Source of the DNA: FEN-1073 sp963780865
Lineage (GTDB): Bacteria; Chloroflexota; Anaerolineae; Anaerolineales; RBG-16-64-43
Reading direction: 5' to 3'
DNA: 64,000 bases
NCBI GenBank assembly: GCA_963780865.1
Contig: CAWADT010000031.1
Coordinates: 1 to 64,000 of the forward strand
Under the pieces are notes generated by a model that worked only from the letters and a program-made list of their open reading frames with translations, had not been told where the DNA came from and searched no databases. Position numbers and translations under genes: made by a program. Shown here piece by piece: positions 57,968-64,000 of the stretch (positions are counted from its first letter, which is position 1; each line of letters opens with the position of its first letter).

Positions 57968-58642
57968 ATGAACATCACCCAAGCCTGGAAGACCGCTTAT
58001 CCGGAGGCGCATGCGGGACTCCTCGTCGTGCGCGGCGCGGCGAATCCGCCGCAACACGCCGCGCTCGAGAAAAGAAAAACCGATCTGGAGGCGGAATTGC
58101 GCGTTCGGTATGCCGAACTCGACCGGAGTGCGCTGCTCAACCTGCCGGCATTACACGCCTACGAGGATTATTATCGGCGATTCAAAAAGACCTACCACAT
58201 TCAATTGCAGCTGGAATCCATCGTCCTAAAGGGCAAAGCCATCCCGAGCGGAGCCGGGCTAGTGGAAGCGATGTTCATGGCGGAATTGGATGACCTCCTT
58301 CTCACGGCCGGGCACGATCTGGACAATTTGCGATTGCCTCTGACTCTGGAGCTCGCCGGAGGGACCGAAACCTATACGCTGTTGCGCGGCGAGGCGCAAA
58401 CCCTCAAGCCGGGCGATATGTTCATTCGCGACGGGGAAGGCGTGATCTCGAGCGTGATTTATGGACCCGACCGCCGCACCCAAATCCTTCCGGAGACGGA
58501 GAATGCCGTATTTACAACCTACGCTCCGCAGGGGATTACCGGGAGTGCGGTGAAAAATCACCTGGAGCATATCCTGCGTAATATAAAAATATTCTCACCC
58601 GAGGTTGAGGTGGAGAGGTTGGAAGTGTTTGGCGGGCGATGA
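57968..58642 (+). CDS. B3/B4 (tRNA-binding-type) domain protein
   Basis: 224 residues. The central part matches the B3/B4 fold of the phenylalanyl-tRNA synthetase beta chain (YEDYYRRFKKTYHIQLQLESIVLKGKAIPSG as the characteristic helix-strand block, then GAGLVEAMFMAEL), followed by strands ending SSVIYGPDRRT. Free-standing B3/B4 proteins are thought to edit or bind aminoacyl-tRNA or free amino acids; the role is not established. Start at ATG 57968 (a GTG one codon earlier is possible), behind AGGAGGAAGG. It precedes the Rieske gene by 43 bases. Confidence 0.8.
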   Translation: MNITQAWKTAYPEAHAGLLVVRGAANPPQHAALEKRKTDLEAELRVRYAELDRSALLNLPALHAYEDYYRRFKKTYHIQLQLESIVLKGKAIPSGAGLVEAMFMAELDDLLLTAGHDLDNLRLPLTLELAGGTETYTLLRGEAQTLKPGDMFIRDGEGVISSVIYGPDRRTQILPETENAVFTTYAPQGITGSAVKNHLEHILRNIKIFSPEVEVERLEVFGGR

Positions 58643-58685
58643 ATTCCCGCCAGGCGCCATTCTTTTTCAATACCAGGAGAAAACC

Positions 58686-59129
58686 ATGAACTATCGCAAC
58701 GCGAAAACCGCGTCCGGAAAAATCGGCCGCAGGGATTTTTTAAAGGCGATCGCTGCTACCGGGAGTGTTGCGGTCGGGGGAAGTTTGCTCTCGAGCTGCG
58801 GGTCCAGCGGCGGGATCGTCCTCGACCTGACCAAACCGGAAAATCAAGCTCTGGCAACGGTCGGCGGCATGATCGCGTTGGACGCCAACAACCTGGATCC
58901 GCAGGGAATGCTTATCTATCGAGCGGCGGCAGACTCGGTTTTGGTTTTCAGCCGGAGATGCACCCACGCGGGCTGCACGATTGGACCGTTTCAAGACGGA
59001 GTATCCACTTGTCCGTGTCATGGATCGCAATACAACACTCAGGGAGCCGTGGTCCGCGGTCCCTCCCAAAGCCCATTGCTTCAACACACGGCCACAGTAT
59101 CCGGATTGATGGTGACGATAACCGCCTGA
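58686..59129 (+). CDS. Rieske [2Fe-2S] protein with Tat-type signal and lipobox
   Basis: 147 residues. The N-terminus has a twin-arginine motif (GRRDFLKA, Arg15-Arg16), then a hydrophobic stretch ending SSC with Cys38 as potential lipid anchor. The cluster ligands are Cys92/His94 (CTHAGC) and Cys109/His112 (CPCHGS); Cys97 and Cys111 can form the Rieske disulfide. It is therefore exported folded and anchored at the outer face of the membrane. No cytochrome b gene is adjacent, so it is either an orphan electron carrier or part of an alternative complex encoded elsewhere. AGGAGA precedes ATG 58686. Confidence 0.92.
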   Translation: MNYRNAKTASGKIGRRDFLKAIAATGSVAVGGSLLSSCGSSGGIVLDLTKPENQALATVGGMIALDANNLDPQGMLIYRAAADSVLVFSRRCTHAGCTIGPFQDGVSTCPCHGSQYNTQGAVVRGPSQSPLLQHTATVSGLMVTITA

Positions 59130-59207
59130 CGGCCATGGGGAGTAATGATCCGTTGGGTTTTTATCCAGCCCGCGCCGTCTACCCCAATTTTCCATAGGCG
59201 TAAATTT

Positions 59208-59234
59208 GTGGCCGGGATGAACCATCCCGGCTAC
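59208..59234. repeat. Palindrome GTGGCCGGGATG-AAC-CATCCCGGCTAC
   Basis: 12-base arms, 3-base loop; second copy of the element at 26002-26028, here between the convergent Rieske and maturation-protease genes. Confidence 0.65.
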
Positions 59235-59275
59235 AATTTGAATCAAAGGGGAATCAATGATTATGGGGATGGATC

Positions 59276-59839
59276 TTATCTAGGTGAAGGCTTTGTAAAA
59301 GTATTGATAAAATCTACAATTTCTTCAATCGCCCGAAAGACTGACTCCGAAACAGGCGAATCGAATTCCAGGTTATTTGGTTGGATCCCCAGGATCGCGA
59401 CCCGGCAACCCAGTTCCGAGGAGAGATATTTTCCCAGTTCGCTCATCGGAAAGGTATGCGTGCTGCCGGAAAAACCCTCGGCCTGCTTCGCGTCCAGCAA
59501 GCGAATTGTGCCGGGAGATTGTCCCATTTCCGCCGAGTCGATAAAAACCACGCGCTCCGGGCGATACCGCCGCAGCGCGCCGGTGGAGGCTTCCGGCAAC
59601 GGTCCCGCCTCGAAGAATAGCGGATCCTTCTGATCCGGCTCTGAACCGTCGGATGGCGGTTGGGGTTGGGCGGGTGACCTCCCGGCGGGCTCCATCATGC
59701 GCCGGACGACGAGCACGCCGGCTGCATCGTCTCCGCGCAATTCCTGCCCGACGCCGATGAAGGCGACCTTACGGCTGTTTCTGAGGATCTGCGAGAGAGG
59801 TTCTTTCCAGGAATTTTTGGATGTCTTCGTCGCGTCCAT
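59276..59839 (-). CDS. [NiFe]-hydrogenase maturation endopeptidase (HycI/HyaD family)
   Basis: 187 residues. It cleaves the C-terminal tail of the hydrogenase large subunit after nickel insertion. The opening FIGVGQELRGDDAAGV is the GxxLxxDD Ni-sensing motif, VFIDSAEMG carries the second metal acid, and HTFPMSELGKYL the third conserved region. A Pro/Asp-rich insert of about 25 residues follows the first helix, unlike E. coli HycI. ATG 59839 overlaps the ferredoxin-subunit gene by 71 bases in another frame; no later start keeps the first motif. Its place at the end of the operon matches its substrate, the large subunit at 61126-62301. Confidence 0.88.
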   Translation of the reverse strand: MDATKTSKNSWKEPLSQILRNSRKVAFIGVGQELRGDDAAGVLVVRRMMEPAGRSPAQPQPPSDGSEPDQKDPLFFEAGPLPEASTGALRRYRPERVVFIDSAEMGQSPGTIRLLDAKQAEGFSGSTHTFPMSELGKYLSSELGCRVAILGIQPNNLEFDSPVSESVFRAIEEIVDFINTFTKPSPR

Positions 59840-60191
59840 AAGTGACGGTAAACGGTTCCCGGGTGAGCGCCGCCCGTTCCCATTCTTCGTTCGACATTTC
59901 GATGCATTTGAACCGGCAGTTGACCACGCATTGGGCGCAATATGTGCAGCGGTCGGCGTGAAAGCGCATGATGAAGCGCTTGTTGGGTTTGTCGATGGTG
60001 ACGATTTCAATCGCGTTGGACGGACAATCCATCATGCACAGGGTGCACCCAGTGCACTTTTCGGGATCGTAGCGCACCGTTCCGCGCAGCCTCTCCGGAA
60101 CCGCCTGGCGTTCGCCGAAGGGATATTGCACGGTCGCGGGTTTGCGGAAGACGGAGCGAAAGATCTCGCCCAGCATGGAGCCGATTTTCAT
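59769..60191 (-). CDS. Hydrogenase 2x[4Fe-4S] ferredoxin-like subunit (NuoI/HycF/EchF-like)
   Basis: 140 residues. Two cluster motifs are CTGCTLCMMDCP (Cys46, 49, 52, 56) and CTYCAQCVVNC (Cys82, 85, 88, 92), as in NuoI. It relays electrons between the electron-donor site and the small subunit, on the cytoplasmic face. ATG 60191 overlaps the stop of the membrane-anchor gene (ATGA). The N-terminus lacks the long amphipathic helix pair of some NuoI proteins. The usual electron donor would be ferredoxin, but this is not shown by sequence. Confidence 0.93.
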   Translation of the reverse strand: MKIGSMLGEIFRSVFRKPATVQYPFGERQAVPERLRGTVRYDPEKCTGCTLCMMDCPSNAIEIVTIDKPNKRFIMRFHADRCTYCAQCVVNCRFKCIEMSNEEWERAALTREPFTVTYGRDEDIQKFLERTSLADPQKQP

Positions 60192-61117
60192 AGGATGACT
60201 CCCTTAAGAATTACGACGATCAGCAGTTGAACCAGAGCCAGGAGCGCGCCGATGCGCCACCACAAGCCCACCGTCTGGTCGATCCGCAACCGCGCAAAGA
60301 GCGCCTGCAGCGCGGCCACCACCACCAGCAGCCCGAGGGTCTTGAGCAGGAATTCCAGCGGATTGGCCAGACCGCCGAGGTAAAACGCCGAAACCAGCGT
60401 CAGGCCGATCACGACCTCGACGTCTTTTCCGAGCCGGAAGAGGGCCAGGCCGCGGCCGCTGTATTCGGTCAGCGCGCCGGCCACGATTTCCGACTCGGCT
60501 TCCGGAGCGTCGAACGGCGCCAGTTCTAGTTTGCCCATCAGGCCGATCACGGCCACCAAGAATCCGATGAACAGCGGCAACACCAGCCAAACGTGTCCGG
60601 CCACGCTTTGATCGATGACGCTGATTTGCCAGGAGTCGGCCAGGATGGCGGGGCACAACAGCGCCAGAAGGAACGGCGCCTCGTAGGAAAACAACTGGGT
60701 GAGAGTGCGGGTGGCGCCCAGCAGCGAGTAGCGGTCCGCGGTGTTCGCGCCCGCCAGGCCGATGCAAATCGTCAACAGACCAAGCAGAAAAACGGTGATG
60801 ATCAAATCGCCGGGGATCGCCATCGACGGCGCAAAACCGGCCATCGGGATGTACAGCCCCGCCGTCAACGCGCCGGCCATGGCCACGATCGGCAGGCTGA
60901 CGAAGAACAAGGGGATGACGCCCTGCGGGATGACCTCTTCCTTGGCCAGCAGTTTGATCGTGTCCGCCAGCGGCTGGAGCAGCCTCGGCCCGACGCGGTT
61001 CTGGAAACGGGCCACCAGTTTGCGGTCGATGTACTCATACAGCAATCCGAGCGCGATCAGGGTCAACCCGCCCGGGAAAATCAGCATCTTCAGAAGGGGT
61101 GAGATGTCCATGCTCAT
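60188..61117 (-). CDS. Hydrogenase membrane anchor subunit (NuoH/HyfC/EchB-like)
   Basis: 309 residues with about eight helices. Diagnostic pieces are YIDRKLVARFQNRVGPRLLQPLADTIKLLAKEE, the conserved loop that contacts the small and large subunits, and FDAPEAESEIVAGALTEYSGRGLALF. This subunit couples the redox module to ion translocation in complex I and group 4 hydrogenases. Acidic residues of the E-channel (AKEEVIP, DAPEAESE) are present. ATG 61117 lies eight bases after the large-subunit stop. Confidence 0.94.
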   Translation of the reverse strand: MSMDISPLLKMLIFPGGLTLIALGLLYEYIDRKLVARFQNRVGPRLLQPLADTIKLLAKEEVIPQGVIPLFFVSLPIVAMAGALTAGLYIPMAGFAPSMAIPGDLIITVFLLGLLTICIGLAGANTADRYSLLGATRTLTQLFSYEAPFLLALLCPAILADSWQISVIDQSVAGHVWLVLPLFIGFLVAVIGLMGKLELAPFDAPEAESEIVAGALTEYSGRGLALFRLGKDVEVVIGLTLVSAFYLGGLANPLEFLLKTLGLLVVVAALQALFARLRIDQTVGLWWRIGALLALVQLLIVVILKGVIL

Positions 61118-61125
61118 GGTTTGCT

Positions 61126-62301
61126 CTACGAGGAGGATTCCTTTCGCGAGGGGTTAAGGCCGGGCGCCGCGGCGCCGCCGGAGGATTCGCGGCGGACGAT
61201 CACGGTGCGGTCGTTGCACGAAAAGCACGGATCGATGCCGGCCAGGATCATCGGCACATCGGCCAACTGATGGCCGACGGAGCCCACGATCACCGACATG
61301 AAATTACGCAGACTCGGCGTGCGGACTTTAACGCGGAAGGGGTTCTCGCTTCCGTCGCTCTTAATAAAATAGAACAATCCGCCGCGGGGGGCTTCAATCC
61401 GGCTGACGGTTTCCCCGGCGCGCACCTTGCGCGGAAAACGCACCGAGAGTTCGCCTTCAGGCATGCGCTCCATGACCGCGCGGATGTTGCGGACGGATTC
61501 GAACAACTCCTGGATCCGCACCACGAAGCGGGCTTGCAGATCACCGGCGGTTGCGGTGATCATGGTTACGGGAAAATCCGCGTAGAGCAAATAGGGAGCG
61601 TCCACCCGCAGGTCGCGGGGCACGCCGGATGCGCGCACCACGGGACCGATCGCCCCGAGGTTTTCGGCCTGCGCGGTGTTCATGGTGCCCACGCCGCGCG
61701 TCCGGCGCAGGAAGGATTCGTCGGTGGTCACGACCTTCAGGTAATAGTGGAGTCGTTTTTCCAGGTATTCCAGCCCTTTGAGGATGGAATCCGCCTGCGC
61801 CGGACCCAGCTCGTATTTCACGCCGCCCAGGACGTTGGCGGAATAATTCACGCGGTTGCCGGTGAAGGATTCGAGGATGTCCATCACCGTCTCGCGATCG
61901 CGCCAGGAGTACATAAACAGCGTGTCGAAGCCGGCCTCGTGCGCGGCGACGCCCACCCATAGCATGTGGCTGTGGATGCGTTCGAGCTCCAGGAGAATCT
62001 GGCGAATGGCTTGCGCGCGCGGAGGAGCTGAAACGCCGGCCAATTTTTCAACGCCAAGCGCGTAAACCGTCGAATGCGCGTGCGAACAGATGCCGCATAC
62101 GCGCTCGAGCAGGTACAGCGCCTGGGCCCAATTGCGGTTCTCGGCCCCTTTTTCCAGCCCGCGATGGACGTAACCGAAGCGGACGGTGGCGGAAGTAACC
62201 GTTTCGCCGTCGACGGAAAATTCAAAGTGCGCCGGCTCTTTGAGCGCCGGGTGTTGCGGCCCGATCGGGATGATGAATTTTTCGACGTGAGGTCCGGTCA
62301 T
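61126..62301 (-). CDS. [NiFe]-hydrogenase large (catalytic) subunit, group 4 (NuoD-related)
   Basis: 391 residues. Both nickel-binding pairs are intact: RVCGICSHAHS (Cys69, Cys72) and DPCFSCNDR (Cys359, Cys362). Complex I NuoD proteins lack these, so this is a hydrogenase. Other NuoD-like features are IGPQHPAL at the N-terminus and GYVHRGLEKGAE. A 26-residue C-terminal tail follows the DPCxxCxxR motif and is the expected substrate of the maturation protease encoded downstream. ATG 62301 overlaps the stop of the NuoC-like gene. It makes or oxidises H2, coupled to the membrane arm; subgroup assignment needs a tree. Confidence 0.95.
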   Translation of the reverse strand: MTGPHVEKFIIPIGPQHPALKEPAHFEFSVDGETVTSATVRFGYVHRGLEKGAENRNWAQALYLLERVCGICSHAHSTVYALGVEKLAGVSAPPRAQAIRQILLELERIHSHMLWVGVAAHEAGFDTLFMYSWRDRETVMDILESFTGNRVNYSANVLGGVKYELGPAQADSILKGLEYLEKRLHYYLKVVTTDESFLRRTRGVGTMNTAQAENLGAIGPVVRASGVPRDLRVDAPYLLYADFPVTMITATAGDLQARFVVRIQELFESVRNIRAVMERMPEGELSVRFPRKVRAGETVSRIEAPRGGLFYFIKSDGSENPFRVKVRTPSLRNFMSVIVGSVGHQLADVPMILAGIDPCFSCNDRTVIVRRESSGGAAAPGLNPSRKESSS

Positions 62302-62780
62302 GCGGCGGTTCCTTTCTCCGGACGGTTCGCCGGGACGGGGACGATGTAGTCCTTGCGCAACGGGTAAACGCCGGCGGGCCAGTCGTCGGAAAGAAAAAGG
62401 CGGCGCGGATCGGGCGTTCCCTCGCATACGATCCCGAACATTTCCATCAGTTCGCGCTCGAAGAGCGTGGCCGACGGGATCAACCCGCAGATGCTGGGAA
62501 CCACGGCCCCCTCGCGGGGCAGGGAAACGCGCAGGGTGAGCACGGCCGCCTTCTGGCAGAAGTGATACAGCGCCTCCAGGTGCCCGTCGTGCGGTCCGAG
62601 GTCGAGGCCGGTGACGGCCGAAAGATATCCCCACTGGGCGGTTGTCAGCGCGCTCACGCATTCCAGGAGGCGGGCCGGTTCGACGGTCAGATCGATCCGT
62701 CCCGGTTCGGGAACGGATTGACCGCTGGCGCGCTCTCCGATCAGTTGAACGGCTTCTTCTAAAAGCGATTCGGTAGTCAT
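62298..62780 (-). CDS. Hydrogenase subunit, NuoC/30-kDa-like
   Basis: 160 residues. The NuoC-type block SATLFERELMEMFGIVCEGTPDPRRLFLSDDW and LRKDY at the end is conserved. In group 4 enzymes this domain is either separate, as here, or fused to the large subunit (HycE). It packs against the large subunit. The stop overlaps the large-subunit start and the ATG overlaps the small-subunit stop, so three genes are translationally coupled. Confidence 0.92.
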   Translation of the reverse strand: MTTESLLEEAVQLIGERASGQSVPEPGRIDLTVEPARLLECVSALTTAQWGYLSAVTGLDLGPHDGHLEALYHFCQKAAVLTLRVSLPREGAVVPSICGLIPSATLFERELMEMFGIVCEGTPDPRRLFLSDDWPAGVYPLRKDYIVPVPANRPEKGTAA

Positions 62781-63267
62781 CCGGTTTTCTCCGCAACTTT
62801 CTTTGGCTGCAGGCTTCCCAAGAGTTTGACCACGCCGTCAATGATCGCTTCCGGACGGGGGGGACAACCGGGGATAAACGCGTTCACCGGGATCACCTGT
62901 TCTATGCCGCCGACTACGTTATAGCAACCCTGAAATACCCCGCCCGAAGTGGCGCACGATCCGACCGCGATGACGAACTTGGGATCGGGCATCTGGTCGT
63001 ACACCCGCTTCAGCCGGTCGCGCGCCTGCAGCGTCACCGGTCCGGTGCAAATGAGCACGTCCGCGTGGCGCGGGCTCCCCTGGAGTTTGATCCCGAACCG
63101 CTCAACGTCGTAGCGCGGCGTGAGCGTGGCGAGGATCTCGATGTCGCACCCGTTGCAGGATCCGCTGTTAAAGTGAATCGCCCAGGGCGAATAGATGCGG
63201 GCCCAATTTTTAATCCTTCCAGCATCTTCGTCCAGGCGCTGGGAAGTCCGGCGGGAATGTCGCTCAT
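62777..63267 (-). CDS. Hydrogenase small subunit (NuoB/EchC-like; one frameshift)
   Basis: Carries the proximal [4Fe-4S] cluster. The sequence joins from MSDIPAGLPSAWTKMLEGLK to NWARIYSPWAIHF, then CNGCDIEIL, LICTGPVT, GSCATSGGVF and PGCPPRPEAI; the cysteines are the four cluster ligands. A frame change near 63207 falls in an A-run (AAAAA) and is cured by adding one A, giving LKNWARIY. This is the only break in the window that looks like a missing base. Corrected length is about 164 residues. Confidence 0.92.
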
Positions 63268-63276
63268 GAAAGTCTC

Positions 63277-63588
63277 CTAACCTAAGATCAACGCGATCAG
63301 CGCGAGCATTAACCCGGCGAGGTACACCACCAGGATCGGCGACGGAGTGCCGGTGCCGAGCATCAGCACGCCCATATGCAGGATCGCAAAGAAGATCGCC
63401 ACCAGGAAAAAGGGCTTGTACCCGGGCATCGCCTGGGAGATCGGCGCTTCTTCGCCGCTGGAATACAAGCTGGATTTCATCGCGGAGGGGCGGCCCGGTC
63501 CGGCTAAGGAACGGCCGGCCAGCGAAATGCAGGCCGCCACGGCGAGGTAGATGAGAAAAGCAATCGGAGGATAGAGCAGCACGTTCAT
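63277..63588 (-). CDS. NuoA/NdhC-like membrane subunit of the hydrogenase complex
   Basis: 103 residues with three helices. The arrangement (helix, Pro/Arg loop PGRPSAMKSSLYSSGEEAP, then YKPFFLVAIFFAILHMGVLML) parallels NuoA, where the loop reads K..PYECG. The conserved NuoA Cys is replaced by Ser, and the acidic pair of helix 2 (FDLE-like) is missing (ILHMG), so proton-channel function may differ. The position, between a NuoN-like gene and the NuoB-like gene, equals that of NuoA in complex I operons. The identification rests on pattern and position, so it is less certain than its neighbours. Confidence 0.7.
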   Translation of the reverse strand: MNVLLYPPIAFLIYLAVAACISLAGRSLAGPGRPSAMKSSLYSSGEEAPISQAMPGYKPFFLVAIFFAILHMGVLMLGTGTPSPILVVYLAGLMLALIALILG

Positions 63589-64000
63589 GGGATCATCCCC
63601 ACTCCGCCAAGATGAATGAGCGCCGCGGCGGCGGAGGAAGTGAGCGGCGAAACGAGCGCGGGCAGCACCCCGAGCAGGACCACGGCGGCCGCCATCAGGA
63701 CGAGCGGAACCGACATGGAAAGCGCGATGGAGTTGCCGTCGCGCACGGCGTCGGAAGGCTCCTTGCGGTACATAGCGTTCACCAGCGGCGCGTAATACGC
63801 GAGCGAGAGCACGCTGTTGAGCGCGGCGAAGGCGACCAGGGCCACCACCCAGCCGTTAAGCGTTTGGGCCGACCCGATAAAAATCTGCCATTTGGACATG
63901 AAGCCGGCCAGCGGCGGCAGCCCGCCCAAACCCAGCAGGGCGATGCTGAAGGCTCCGGCGATGAGCGGATAGCGCGCGGCAGCGCCGTTCAAATCCGCGA
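63585..64000 (-). CDS. NuoN/HyfF-like antiporter subunit (3' part)
   Basis: Only the C-terminal 138 residues lie in the window; the frame is open at base 64000. LLGLGGLPPLAGFMSKWQIF is the conserved antiporter helix pair (GLPPLAGF), and further helices follow to the stop. The subunit would pump protons or sodium ions in the membrane arm. The 3' end overlaps the NuoA-like ATG (ATGA). The N-terminal channel residues (Glu/Lys) cannot be seen. Confidence 0.88.
   Translation of the reverse strand, partial: ADLNGAAARYPLIAGAFSIALLGLGGLPPLAGFMSKWQIFIGSAQTLNGWVVALVAFAALNSVLSLAYYAPLVNAMYRKEPSDAVRDGNSIALSMSVPLVLMAAAVVLLGVLPALVSPLTSSAAAALIHLGGVGMIP

Noticed and set aside
59769..64000. Reading the cluster as NADH dehydrogenase (complex I)
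   Set aside because: The large subunit keeps both nickel-binding CxxC pairs and a cleavable tail, and a maturation protease gene is attached; no NuoEFG genes are seen.

Overview
The window is high-GC bacterial chromosome. It best fits an anaerobic or facultative member of the Chloroflexota, Anaerolineae-like. This is inferred from the gene content: Thr/Pro-linker lipoproteins, a CSLREA beta-helix protein, a V4R/DUF4388/small-GTPase signalling cluster, a long HEAT-repeat protein, a Rex redox regulator and a membrane-bound [NiFe] hydrogenase. There is no rRNA gene to confirm it. Two tRNA genes are present, Asp(GTC) and Glu(CTC).

Layout. 1-1.9 kb: end of a branched-chain amino-acid ABC operon (livM partial, livG, livF). 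2.8-7 kb: a secreted CSLREA beta-helix lipoprotein, then plsC and a lipid kinase on the minus strand. 7.1-11.3 kb: tRNA-Asp and the de novo NAD genes nadC-nadA-nadB. 11.3-15.1 kb: a GT-C membrane glycosyltransferase and an FAD-dependent amine-oxidase-fold protein. 15.3-17.9 kb: obg-nadD divergent from rex, with a Rex-type operator between them. 18.2-28.1 kb: a minus-strand signalling block (DUF4388 protein, MglA-like GTPase, V4R protein, response regulator with degenerate GGDEF, a giant multi-GAF histidine kinase, a receiver-only regulator). 28.4-33 kb: tRNA-Glu, a candidate small RNA, CCA-adding-type enzyme, hpt, tdk and the ribosomal genes for L31 (fused to an alpha-CTD-like domain), L27 and L21. 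33.2-36.1 kb: the HEAT-repeat protein. 36.5-38.6 kb: a MarR-controlled two-gene ABC exporter. 38.9-41.4 kb: gyrA, apparently leaderless. 41.6-44 kb: a lipoprotein sharing a C-terminal domain with the one at 2.8 kb, then a PadR/membrane-protein pair. 44.6-47.2 kb: aconitase. 47.3-52.9 kb: a MacAB-like exporter operon whose second ATPase carries a cyclic-nucleotide-binding-like domain. 53.5-59.1 kb: DNA polymerase X, an MFS carrier, a desaturase, a B3/B4 protein and a Tat/lipobox Rieske protein. 59.3-64 kb: an operon, incomplete at the window edge, for a group 4 [NiFe] hydrogenase laid out like complex I (NuoN-, A-, B-, C-, D-, H-, I-like subunits plus maturation protease).

Sequence quality. 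About thirty single-gene frameshifts break otherwise conventional proteins (nadA, nadB, nadD, obg, the histidine kinase, hpt, tdk, the HEAT protein, an ABC permease, gyrA, the hydrogenase small subunit). All but one are explained by extra base(s) in the sequence, and they are clustered, with none between about 41.1 and 63.2 kb. I read them as insertion errors of the assembly, and I annotate these genes across their full extent.

How the parts fit. The window combines redox sensing (Rex), NAD synthesis (nadABCD) and hydrogen metabolism coupled to an ion-translocating membrane arm. It also holds an unusually elaborate sensor cluster whose inputs (nine or so GAF modules, a V4R module) and outputs (a GTPase, a probably inactive GGDEF) suggest a dedicated but uncharacterised signalling pathway.
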